Positions 9,253 to 17,576 of a stretch of 64,000 bases of DNA are shown here, one piece after another. Position 1 is the stretch's first letter. Each line of letters opens with the position of its first letter. The stretch is from NCBI RefSeq assembly GCF_016650815.1, contig NZ_JAEKEZ010000038.1:427513-491512 (forward strand), written 5' to 3'. The DNA is from Pseudomonas sp. TH31 (lineage in GTDB: Bacteria; Pseudomonadota; Gammaproteobacteria; Pseudomonadales; Pseudomonadaceae). The position numbers and the translations under genes are program-made. Below the pieces are notes generated by a model. That model searched no databases and had not been told where the DNA came from. It saw only the letters and a program-made list of their open reading frames with translations.

Positions 9253-12200
9253 ATGACCTCTGCGTCTTCGGTTGATGAGCAACGATTTCGTAAACTCTTG
9301 AGCCGCAACGTCAGCTTGCCGCTGGGGGTGGGCGTGATCAGCGCGGTTTTCTTTGTGGCGTTGATCACTTATCTGTTATCCGTCATCCAGTGGGTCCAGC
9401 ACACCGACCGGGTGATCAATAACGCCAATGAAGCGGTGAAGCTGACCGTCGATCTGGAAACCGGCATGCGTGGCTTCCTGCTCAGTGGCGACGAGCACTT
9501 TCTGGATCCCTACGAAACGGCCAGGCCGAGAATCGCGGTGGCCCTCAATACCTTGCTCGAACTGACGGCTGATAACCCGGTGCAAACCGATCGTTTGCAT
9601 AGGCTTCAGGCCTTGCAAACCGAGTGGGCCACCTACGCACAATCGATGATCGATTTGCAACGAGCCAGTGGCGATTACCGCGCCGCGGTCAAGGCCGGGC
9701 GCGGCAAGCGCCTGACTGATGAGATCCGTAATCAGTTTCAAGATGTGATCGACATGGAGCAGCAGTTGCGCACCACGCGCAACGAAGACGTGCGCCGCAC
9801 CACGATCTGGAGCATCACCCTGTACCTGCTGTTCGTGGCCGGTATCAGCGGGTTGCTGGCTTATGTCGGCCGGCGTGACTTGCTCAATCTATCCGAGAGC
9901 TACGGTGCCAACCTCGCAGCGCAAAAAGCCAGTGCCGCACGTCTGGAGCAGCAAGCCTGGTTGCGCAATGGCCAGACCGAACTGGCCGAGCAGGTGTTGG
10001 GGCAACTGAGCCTTAACTTGTTGGGCCGCAATATTCTGAAGTTCTGCGCGCAGTACCTGGGTACTGCCGTGGCGGCCATTTACGTGCGTGAAGAACATGG
10101 CGGCCTCAAGCGCGTGGCTGCTTATGGCATTTCTCGCGAGCAGGAAGAGCAGGGGCAGTCGATCTACGACGGCGAAGGCATTGTTGGTCAAGCGGTGCAA
10201 CAGGCACGTCTGATTCGCCTGGATGCCGTACCTGACGATTACTTCAAAGTCAGCTCTGGCCTGGGCGAAGGCTTGCCGCGCAGTGTGCTGGTGGTGCCGA
10301 CCAGCGACGATGAGCGGATCAATGGGGTGATCGAACTCGGCTTCCTGCGCCCGTTGAACGATCGTGACATCGAATTGCTCGAACTGATTGCCGGCAACAT
10401 CGGTACCTCGATCGAAGCCGCGCGCTATCGCCAGCGTTTGCAGGAAGTACTCGTCGAAACCCAGCAGCTTAACGAAGAGCTCCAGGTTCAGCAGGAAGAA
10501 CTCAAGACCGCCAATGAGGAGCTGGAAGAGCAATCGAGGATTCTCAAGGAGTCCCAGGCGCACCTGGAAACCCAGCAGGTGGAACTGGAGCAGACCAACG
10601 AACAGCTCGCCGAGCAGGCGCAGATCCTGGCCGATCAACGCGACGCCATGGACCAGAAGAACACCGAGCTCAATCAAGCCCAGACTCAACTGCAAGATCG
10701 CGCCGAAGAACTGCAGCGCTCCAGCAAGTACAAGTCCGAATTCCTCGCCAACATGTCCCACGAACTGCGCACGCCGCTGAACAGTTCGTTGATCCTGGCC
10801 AAGTTGCTGGCGGAAAACCCTCAGGAAAACCTCAGTGCCGAACAGGTCAAGTTCGCCGAGTCGATCTATTCGGCCGGCAATGATTTGCTCAACCTGATCA
10901 ATGACATCCTCGACATTTCCAAAGTCGAAGCCGGCAAGCTGGAAATGCGCCCGGAAAACACCAGCGTCACCCGTCTGGTGGATGGTTTGCGCGGGATGTT
11001 CGAGCCAATGGCCACGAACAAGAAGCTGGATTTCCAGATCGAGTTGCAGGCGGGCGCGCCGATGATGATCTTCACCGACCGCCAGCGTCTGGAGCAGGTG
11101 ATCAAAAACCTGCTGTCCAACGCGGTCAAGTTCACCGAGAAAGGCAGCGTCAGCCTGACCGTTGTCAGTCAGCCGGGCGAGGGCATTGCCTTTATCGTTC
11201 GTGATTCCGGGATCGGCATCGCGGTGGATCACCAGGAAAGCATTTTCGAAGCCTTCCGCCAGGCCGATGGCACCACCAACCGGCGCTACGGCGGCACCGG
11301 GTTAGGCCTGTCGATTTCCCGGGACCTGGCGAATCTGCTGGGTGGCTCGATCAGCGTCAGCAGCGAACTGGGGCAGGGCAGTGCGTTCACCCTGGTGTTG
11401 CCACTGCAGTACGTCGAGCCGGGTGATGAGCCGGTCGAACCGATGCGGGTCACTCCGGTTGCTTATTCGCCGAGCGCCCCGGTTGCCGCGCGGGTGCCGC
11501 TGATTGCCGAAGTCGACATCCCGCGCTTCGACGATGATCGCGCCAAGGCGCCGTTCGCCACACGTTGCATTCTGGTGGTGGAAGATGAAGCGAATTTTGC
11601 GCATATCCTCTATGACCTGGCCCACGAACTCGGGTATCAGTGCCTGGTGGCCCACGGCGCTGACGAAGGCTACGACCTGGCCAAAGAGTTTATCCCCGAT
11701 GCCATTTTGCTGGACATGCGCCTGCCGGATCATTCCGGGCTGACCGTGTTGCAGCGCCTGAAGGAGCACGCTGAAACCCGTCACATTCCGGTTCACGTGA
11801 TCTCGGTCGAAGACCGGGTCGAAGCCGCGATGCACATGGGCGCCATCGGCTATGCCGTCAAACCGACTACCCGCGAAGAGCTCAAGGACGTGTTCGCCCG
11901 CCTGGAAGCCAAGCTGACCCAGAAGGTCAAGCGGGTGCTGCTGGTGGAAGATGATGACTTGCAGCGCGACAGCATTGCCCGCCTGATCGGCGACGAAGAC
12001 ATCGAGATCACCGCCGTCGGCTTCGCCCAGGAAGCGCTGGACCTGCTACGCACGACGATTTTCGATTGCATGATCATCGACCTGAAACTGCCCGACATGC
12101 TCGGCAACGATCTGCTCAAGCGTATGTCTATCGAAGACATCTGCTCGTTCCCTCCGGTGATCGTCTATACCGGGCGCAACCTGACCCGGGACGAAGAGGC

Positions 12201-12744
12201 CGACCTGCGCAAGTATTCGCGTTCGATCATCATCAAGGGCGCGCGCTCGCCAGAGCGGCTTTTGGATGAGGTGACCCTCTTTCTGCACAAAGTCGAATCC
12301 CAGTTGTCCCATGAGCGGCAGAAGATGCTCAAGACCGCGCGCAGTCGCGACAAGGTCTTCGAGGGGCGCAAGGTACTGCTGGTGGACGACGATGTGCGCA
12401 ACATCTTCGCCCTGACCAGTGCGCTGGAGCAAAAGGGTGCAGTCGTAGTGATCGGTCGAAATGGTCGTGAGGCGATTGAAAGATTGAATGAAGTCGAGGA
12501 CATCGACCTGGTGCTGATGGACGTGATGATGCCGGAAATGGACGGTTTCGAGGCCACGACCTTGATCCGCCAGGACCCGCGCTGGCGCAAGCTGCCGATC
12601 ATCGCGGTGACGGCCAAGGCCATGAAGGATGATCAGGAGCGCTGCCTGGCGGCAGGTTCCAACGATTACCTGGCCAAGCCTATCGACCTGGATCGCCTGT
12701 TCTCGCTGATTCGCGTCTGGTTACCGAAGATGGAACGCATTTAG
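9253..12744 (+). CDS. CHASE3-GAF hybrid histidine kinase with three receiver domains
   Basis: Membrane sensor kinase of 1163 aa. The start at ATG 9253 (MTSASSVDEQRFRKLL) is preferred over an upstream open frame because it places the first membrane helix (about residues 20-45) at the N-terminus. The domain order is as follows: TM1, a CHASE3 extracytoplasmic domain containing LETGMRGFLLSGDE, TM2 (about 182-205), a GAF domain (about 235-390), a long coiled coil (about 390-495), HisKA with His503 in MSHELRTPLN, and HATPase with the N box NLLSNAVKF and G boxes DSGIGI and GGTGLGLS. Three receivers follow, with phosphoacceptors Asp821, Asp943 and Asp1090. The middle receiver has an atypical IIIKGARS in place of a KP motif. 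It is followed 13 bp later by cheR, which points to a signalling operon with protein methylation functions. Confidence 0.92.
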   Translation: MTSASSVDEQRFRKLLSRNVSLPLGVGVISAVFFVALITYLLSVIQWVQHTDRVINNANEAVKLTVDLETGMRGFLLSGDEHFLDPYETARPRIAVALNTLLELTADNPVQTDRLHRLQALQTEWATYAQSMIDLQRASGDYRAAVKAGRGKRLTDEIRNQFQDVIDMEQQLRTTRNEDVRRTTIWSITLYLLFVAGISGLLAYVGRRDLLNLSESYGANLAAQKASAARLEQQAWLRNGQTELAEQVLGQLSLNLLGRNILKFCAQYLGTAVAAIYVREEHGGLKRVAAYGISREQEEQGQSIYDGEGIVGQAVQQARLIRLDAVPDDYFKVSSGLGEGLPRSVLVVPTSDDERINGVIELGFLRPLNDRDIELLELIAGNIGTSIEAARYRQRLQEVLVETQQLNEELQVQQEELKTANEELEEQSRILKESQAHLETQQVELEQTNEQLAEQAQILADQRDAMDQKNTELNQAQTQLQDRAEELQRSSKYKSEFLANMSHELRTPLNSSLILAKLLAENPQENLSAEQVKFAESIYSAGNDLLNLINDILDISKVEAGKLEMRPENTSVTRLVDGLRGMFEPMATNKKLDFQIELQAGAPMMIFTDRQRLEQVIKNLLSNAVKFTEKGSVSLTVVSQPGEGIAFIVRDSGIGIAVDHQESIFEAFRQADGTTNRRYGGTGLGLSISRDLANLLGGSISVSSELGQGSAFTLVLPLQYVEPGDEPVEPMRVTPVAYSPSAPVAARVPLIAEVDIPRFDDDRAKAPFATRCILVVEDEANFAHILYDLAHELGYQCLVAHGADEGYDLAKEFIPDAILLDMRLPDHSGLTVLQRLKEHAETRHIPVHVISVEDRVEAAMHMGAIGYAVKPTTREELKDVFARLEAKLTQKVKRVLLVEDDDLQRDSIARLIGDEDIEITAVGFAQEALDLLRTTIFDCMIIDLKLPDMLGNDLLKRMSIEDICSFPPVIVYTGRNLTRDEEADLRKYSRSIIIKGARSPERLLDEVTLFLHKVESQLSHERQKMLKTARSRDKVFEGRKVLLVDDDVRNIFALTSALEQKGAVVVIGRNGREAIERLNEVEDIDLVLMDVMMPEMDGFEATTLIRQDPRWRKLPIIAVTAKAMKDDQERCLAAGSNDYLAKPIDLDRLFSLIRVWLPKMERI

Positions 12745-12757
12745 TGGAAAGCTTTTA

Positions 12758-13573
12758 GTGGAAAAGAATACCGAAATCGAATTGCGGCTGCTGATCGAGG
12801 CGATCTACCTCAAGTACAGCTATGACTTTCGCGACTATTCCGGCGCTTCGATCAAGCGCCGGGTTGCACATGCGCTGAGTCAGTTTGAGTGCACCACCAT
12901 CTCGGCGCTGCAGGAAAAAGTCCTGCACGATCCGACCGCATTCATGCAGTTGCTGCAATTGCTGACGATCCCGGTCAGTGAGATGTTCCGTGATCCTTCG
13001 CACTTCCTGGCGATCCGCAAGGAAGTGGTGCCGCTGCTCAAGACCTATCCGTCGATCAAGATCTGGATTGCCGGCTGCAGCACCGGCGAAGAGGTTTATT
13101 CGATGGCGATCCTGCTGCGCGAAGAAGGTTTGCTCGACCGCACGATCATCTATGCCACCGACATCAACCCTCGCTCCCTGGACAAAGCCAAACAGGGAAT
13201 TTTCTCCATGGAGAACGTCCGCGCCTACACTGCTAATTACCAGCAGGCCGGTGGCCAGCGCTCATTTGCCGATTACTACACGGCGGCTTACGGCTATGCG
13301 ATTTTCGACAAGAGCCTGTGTGAGAACGTGACCTTTGCCGATCACAGCCTGGCGACGGACAGTGTCTTTTCAGAAACTCAATTAGTTTCATGTCGCAATG
13401 TATTGATTTATTTCAATAAAAAGCTTCAGGATCGTGCCTTTGGGTTGTTCCACGAGTCGCTGTGTCATCGTGGTTTCCTGGTGTTGGGCAGCAAGGAAAC
13501 TCCGGATTTTTCGGCATTCGGCAAGCAGTTCGAGCCCTTGGTCAAACACGAACGGATCTACCGCAAATCATGA
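12758..13573 (+). CDS. CheR-type protein-glutamate methyltransferase
   Basis: S-adenosylmethionine-dependent methyltransferase of the CheR family (271 aa). It has an N-terminal helical CheR domain (KYSYDFRDYSGASIKRRV) and a catalytic domain with SAM-binding motif WIAGCSTGEEVYS (about residues 103-115). The conserved CRNVLIYFN segment is near residue 215. It appears to start at GTG 12758. Its stop overlaps the cheB start (ATGA), so the two are coupled. No chemoreceptor gene is visible nearby. The target may be the upstream kinase complex rather than a classic chemoreceptor. Confidence 0.9.
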   Translation: MEKNTEIELRLLIEAIYLKYSYDFRDYSGASIKRRVAHALSQFECTTISALQEKVLHDPTAFMQLLQLLTIPVSEMFRDPSHFLAIRKEVVPLLKTYPSIKIWIAGCSTGEEVYSMAILLREEGLLDRTIIYATDINPRSLDKAKQGIFSMENVRAYTANYQQAGGQRSFADYYTAAYGYAIFDKSLCENVTFADHSLATDSVFSETQLVSCRNVLIYFNKKLQDRAFGLFHESLCHRGFLVLGSKETPDFSAFGKQFEPLVKHERIYRKS

Positions 13574-14163
13574 ACAGTGCAACTGATTTGCCTACCGTGG
13601 AGGCTATCGTGATCGGCGCTTCGGCCGGCGGAGTAGAGGCGTTGCTGAACCTCCTCAGCCCTCTGCGCAAAGGTTTTGCGCTGCCGATCATCGTGGTGCT
13701 GCATTTGCCTGACGAACGCCGCAGCCAACTGGCCGAAGTATTTGCCCGGCGAGTTTCGATGCCAGTGGTGGAGGCCGCTGACAAGACCTTGGTCGATCCC
13801 GGAACGCTCTATTTTGCAGCGCCCGGCTATCACCTCTCGGTGGAGCAGGACCGCAGTTTCTCGTTGAGCCTGGAGGACCGCGTGCACCATTCGCGGCCGG
13901 CCATCGATTACTTGTTCGAGTCTGCCGCCGACGCCTATGGACCCGCGTTGGCCGCCGTGTTGTTGACCGGTGCCAACCGCGATGGCGCCAGCGGCCTGGC
14001 CCAGGTCAAACACCGCGGGGGCCTGACCGTGGTGCAAGACCCGGACGAAGCCCAAGTCGCAACCATGCCCAAGGCTGCGCTGGATTTGCATCAACCCGAC
14101 CACATTCTTACCATCCGCGGCATCGGCCGTCTGCTTGTCGAGCTGGAACGAATAGCATGCTGA
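13570..14163 (+). CDS. CheB-type methylesterase, catalytic domain only
   Basis: Protein-glutamate methylesterase of 197 aa without the usual N-terminal receiver. The catalytic triad can be placed at Ser18 (GASAGG), His45 (VVLHLPDE) and Asp138 (GANRDGASG). The start is ATG 13570, inside the CheR stop region; an earlier start in the same frame would lie deep within cheR. It overlaps the next gene by 7 bp (ATGCTGA). Lacking a receiver, its activity cannot be controlled by direct phosphorylation as in chemotaxis CheB. Confidence 0.92.
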   Translation: MNSATDLPTVEAIVIGASAGGVEALLNLLSPLRKGFALPIIVVLHLPDERRSQLAEVFARRVSMPVVEAADKTLVDPGTLYFAAPGYHLSVEQDRSFSLSLEDRVHHSRPAIDYLFESAADAYGPALAAVLLTGANRDGASGLAQVKHRGGLTVVQDPDEAQVATMPKAALDLHQPDHILTIRGIGRLLVELERIAC

Positions 14164-15338
14164 GTAATATTCAAGCCAAACTGCTGATCGTCGATGATCT
14201 GCCGGAGAACCTGTTGGCCCTCGAAGCGCTGATCAGGCGCGAAGATCGCACTGTCTACAAGGCGCTGTCGGCTGACGAAGCGCTGTCGCTGCTGCTGCAG
14301 CACGAATTCGCGATTGCCATTCTCGACGTGCAGATGCCGGGCATGAATGGCTTTGAACTGGCCGAGTTGATGCGCGGCACGGAAAAGACCAAGAACATCC
14401 CGATCGTGTTCGTCAGTGCCGCCGGCCGTGAGTTGAACTACGCGTTCAAAGGCTACGAAAGCGGCGCTGTGGACTTCCTGCACAAGCCGCTGGATATCCA
14501 CGCGGTCAAGAGCAAGGTCAATGTGTTCGTTGACTTGTATCGCCAGAGCAAGGCGATGAAGCAACAGGTCGAAGCCCTGGAGCAAAGCCGCCGCGAACAG
14601 GAAGCGCTGCTCAAGCAATTACAGAACACCCAGAACGAACTGGAGCAAGCCGTGCGCATGCGCGATGACTTCATGTCCATCGTTGCCCACGAGGTGCGCA
14701 CGCCGCTCAATGGCCTGATCCTCGAAACCCAGTTGCGCAAGATGCACCTGGCCCGGGACAACGCCGCGGCGTTTACCCTGGACAAGATGCACGCCATGGT
14801 TGATCGCGATGAACGGCAGATCAAAAGCCTGATCCGGCTGATTGAAGACATGCTGGACGTGTCACGCATTCGCACCGGCAAACTGTCGATCCGACCGAGC
14901 CGCTTCGACCTGAAGAAGCTGGTGGGCGATCTGCTGCAAAACTTCGCGCCGCAATTCGATGCCGCCGAGTCAGCGGTGACGTTTACTGCCGATGAGTCGG
15001 TGGACGGTCGCTGGGATGAGTTCCGTATCGAGCAGGTGATCTCCAACTTGCTGACCAACGCCTTGCGTTATGGTGGCAAAGGCCCGATTGACGTGCGGGT
15101 GTACAGTCACGAAGGTCAGGCCCGGGTCGAGGTCCAGGATCGCGGTATTGGTATCAGTGAAGAGAACCAGAAGCGTATTTTTCAACAGTTCGAACGGGTT
15201 TCAGCCAAGACCGTTGTCGCGGGGCTTGGGCTTGGGCTATTTATTTCCGAGCAAATCGTTGCCGCCCATGGCGGATCCATCGTCGTCGAGAGCAAAATCA
15301 ACGAAGGCGCCTTATTTCGCGTTTGTCTGCCGCTGTAG
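14157..15338 (+). CDS. Response regulator-histidine kinase fusion
   Basis: Cytoplasmic protein of 393 aa. It has an N-terminal receiver (KLLIVDDLPENLLALE, acceptor Asp in AILDVQMPGMNG), a coiled coil (about 130-175), HisKA with the His in VAHEVRTPLNG (near 180), and HATPase with NLLTNALRYGG, DRGIGISEEN and GLGLGLFISE. There is no transmembrane segment. The receiver is at the input end, so the kinase is probably gated by phosphorelay from another kinase, most simply the 1163-residue hybrid kinase at the head of the operon. It overlaps cheB. Confidence 0.9.
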   Translation: MLSNIQAKLLIVDDLPENLLALEALIRREDRTVYKALSADEALSLLLQHEFAIAILDVQMPGMNGFELAELMRGTEKTKNIPIVFVSAAGRELNYAFKGYESGAVDFLHKPLDIHAVKSKVNVFVDLYRQSKAMKQQVEALEQSRREQEALLKQLQNTQNELEQAVRMRDDFMSIVAHEVRTPLNGLILETQLRKMHLARDNAAAFTLDKMHAMVDRDERQIKSLIRLIEDMLDVSRIRTGKLSIRPSRFDLKKLVGDLLQNFAPQFDAAESAVTFTADESVDGRWDEFRIEQVISNLLTNALRYGGKGPIDVRVYSHEGQARVEVQDRGIGISEENQKRIFQQFERVSAKTVVAGLGLGLFISEQIVAAHGGSIVVESKINEGALFRVCLPL

Positions 15339-15415
15339 GAAAACAGCCAGATCAACGCAACCTCTGAACGACTCCACGGTCGTATCAGCAGCTATTGACC
15401 GAACAAAGGCTTCCC

Positions 15416-15793
15416 ATGAGTGAAGATGCGCAAGATGTAGTACTCATCGTCGAGGATGACCCCTCGATCTTGATGGTGTTGTCTGCCTATCTGTCGGGTG
15501 AGGGTTATCGCGTGCTGCAGGCTGAAAACGGCGAGCAGGCGTTCGAAATCCTCGCGAGCAAACCGCACCTGGACATGATGATTACCGACTTCCGCCTGCC
15601 TGGCGGGATTTCCGGCGTGCAGATCGCCGAGCCTGCGGTGAAGTTGCGTCCGGAGCTCAAAGTGATTTTTATCAGCGGTTATCCGCAGGAAATCCGCGAG
15701 ACCGACAGCCCGATCACCCGCAAGGCGCCGATTCTGGGCAAGCCTTTCGACCTGGATGTGCTGCAGGAACTCATGCAGGAAATGCTCTCTTAA
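15416..15793 (+). CDS. Single-domain response regulator
   Basis: Free-standing receiver of 125 aa. The start at ATG 15416 (MSEDAQDVVLIVEDD) is chosen over an upstream in-frame codon. It has the acidic pair EDD, the acceptor Asp in MMITDFRLPGG (about residue 60) and the Lys in ILGKPF (about 108). It lies 77 bp after the receiver-kinase fusion and is likely the terminal acceptor of this five-gene signalling block. A strong REPIN follows its stop codon. Confidence 0.88.
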   Translation: MSEDAQDVVLIVEDDPSILMVLSAYLSGEGYRVLQAENGEQAFEILASKPHLDMMITDFRLPGGISGVQIAEPAVKLRPELKVIFISGYPQEIRETDSPITRKAPILGKPFDLDVLQELMQEMLS

Positions 15794-15808
15794 GTGCACT
15801 CTGCCCCT

Positions 15809-15891
15809 GTAGGAGCTGCCGAAGGCTGCGATCTTTTGATCTTGCTGTTCAAAAACAAGATCAAAAGATCGCAGCCTTCGGCAGCTCCTAC
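15809..15891. repeat. REPIN with 36 bp perfect arms
   Basis: Arms 15809-15844 and 15856-15891 are exact reverse complements around an 11 bp loop. Both arms carry the GCTGCCGAAGGCTGC core. It lies between two convergent genes and could terminate both transcripts. Confidence 0.95.
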
Positions 15892-15905
15892 GCGAATGCC
15901 GTGCT

Positions 15906-17576
15906 TTAGATCCGGATCATTTCCCGTACCTTTGCTGTTAACAAATCGAAGGTGAACGGCTTGGTGATCATCTGCATGCCCGGGTCGAGGAAGCCACCGC
16001 GCACGGCGGCATGCTCGGCGTACCCGGTAATGAACAGCACCTTGAGATCCGGCCGGTACTGACGGCCGATTTCTGCCAGTTGTCGGCCGTTCATCCCTGG
16101 CAGGCCGACGTCGCTGATCAACAGATCGATTCGCTGGGCGGAGTCCAGAATCGGCACTGCACTGTTGGCATCCCCGGCCTCGAAAAACGCATAACCCAAC
16201 TCGCTCAGCACCGTACTGACCAATACCCGAACCGCTGGATCGTCTTCGACAATCAGTACGGTCTCGCCGTCCTGAGCGAAAGGCGCTTGCTCGATGTCGA
16301 CGAGGGGATCCTGCCCCAGGTCGCCGAGGTAGCGCGGCAGGTAAAGGTTAACGGTGGTGCCGTTGTCGACTTCGCTCTGGATAGTGACGTGGCCACGGGA
16401 CTGTTTGCTGAAGCCATAAATCATCGACAACCCGAGGCCGGTGCCCTGGCCGATGGGTTTGGTCGTGAAAAACGGGTCAAACGCGCGATTGATGGTGCTT
16501 TGCGCCATTCCACAGCCAGTGTCGGTAACGCTCAGCACTACGTAATCCCCGGGCTGAAGGTTGCCGTGGGATTCAGTGAAGCCCGTATCCAGATGTTGAT
16601 TGAAGGTCTTCACCAGCAGCTGGCCGCCGCCAGGCATCGCATCGCGGGCATTGAGTACCAGGTTGAGCAGGGCGCTTTCCAGCTGGTTGGGATCGGCTTC
16701 GGCCACCCACAGCTGTTCGCTCAGTTGCATGTCCAGGTGAATGCTTTCATTGATGCTGCGTTGCAGCAACTCGCCCATTGACGTCACCAGGGTGTTCATT
16801 ACCACCGGTTTTGAATCCAGGGATTGGCGCCTGGAAAACGCCAGCAAACGGTGAGTCAGGCCGGCCGCGCGATTGGCTGAGGTCACGCCCAGATCGATCA
16901 GGCTGTCCAGGTCTTCGGTACGTCCACGGGCCAGGCGCCGGCGCAGCAACTCCAGGCTGCCGATGATGCCGGTCAGCATGTTGTTGAAGTCGTGGGCGAT
17001 GCCGCCGGTCAACTGGCCAACGGCTTCCATTTTCTGCGACTGGCGCAGGGCTTCTTCGTTGTGCCGCAACTGCGCGGTGCGTTCCGCGACTTGTTGCTCG
17101 AGGGTTTCAAGGGTGGTTTGCAGTCGCAGTTCGCTCTGGCTCAAGTCGATCAGCCGGTCTCTGGCTTCGTACTGTCGTCGTCGCCCGCGCAGCGCAGTAG
17201 TGACCAGGCTGATCAGGGTCACCGGGTGGAAAGGGCGTTCGAGAAAGGTCACGTTACCCAGTTGCGGTCCAAGCCGTGAAGCGGGGTTCTGCTCGGGGCC
17301 GCCGTGGTGGGTTAACAACACGATCGGCAAATCCGACCACGCCGGTTGTTGCTCGATCAGCCCCAGCAGGGGGGCCAGATCACCACCCATTAACGCCTCG
17401 CAAGAGATCAGCAGCAGGCCTGCGCCGTATTCCAGCTCGCTGCACAGCTGCGTCAGGTCACGGCTGATGACACCGGCATAACCCGCTTCATTGAGCATCA
17501 TCAGTGCAATCTGGCTGTCGCGACCCAGTGGCGCGAGGATAATCGCGCGCTCGGATGTCGCCGCCAGAGCCGTCAC
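15906..17576 (-). CDS. Hybrid histidine kinase with N-terminal receiver-like domain
   Basis: Soluble kinase of 556 aa. Residues about 10-130 resemble a receiver, but the usual acceptor region reads LLLISCEALMGG, so it may be a pseudo-receiver. A coiled coil (about 140-175) leads to the phosphoacceptor block GGIAHDFNNML (His near 195). HATPase motifs follow (NLVLNARDAMP, DTGCGM, GTGLGLS), and then a C-terminal receiver with Asp in LLISDVGLPGMNG. No membrane segment is seen. Its start overlaps the stop of the KaiC-like gene by 4 bp, so the pair is translationally coupled. Confidence 0.9.
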   Translation of the reverse strand: MTALAATSERAIILAPLGRDSQIALMMLNEAGYAGVISRDLTQLCSELEYGAGLLLISCEALMGGDLAPLLGLIEQQPAWSDLPIVLLTHHGGPEQNPASRLGPQLGNVTFLERPFHPVTLISLVTTALRGRRRQYEARDRLIDLSQSELRLQTTLETLEQQVAERTAQLRHNEEALRQSQKMEAVGQLTGGIAHDFNNMLTGIIGSLELLRRRLARGRTEDLDSLIDLGVTSANRAAGLTHRLLAFSRRQSLDSKPVVMNTLVTSMGELLQRSINESIHLDMQLSEQLWVAEADPNQLESALLNLVLNARDAMPGGGQLLVKTFNQHLDTGFTESHGNLQPGDYVVLSVTDTGCGMAQSTINRAFDPFFTTKPIGQGTGLGLSMIYGFSKQSRGHVTIQSEVDNGTTVNLYLPRYLGDLGQDPLVDIEQAPFAQDGETVLIVEDDPAVRVLVSTVLSELGYAFFEAGDANSAVPILDSAQRIDLLISDVGLPGMNGRQLAEIGRQYRPDLKVLFITGYAEHAAVRGGFLDPGMQMITKPFTFDLLTAKVREMIRI

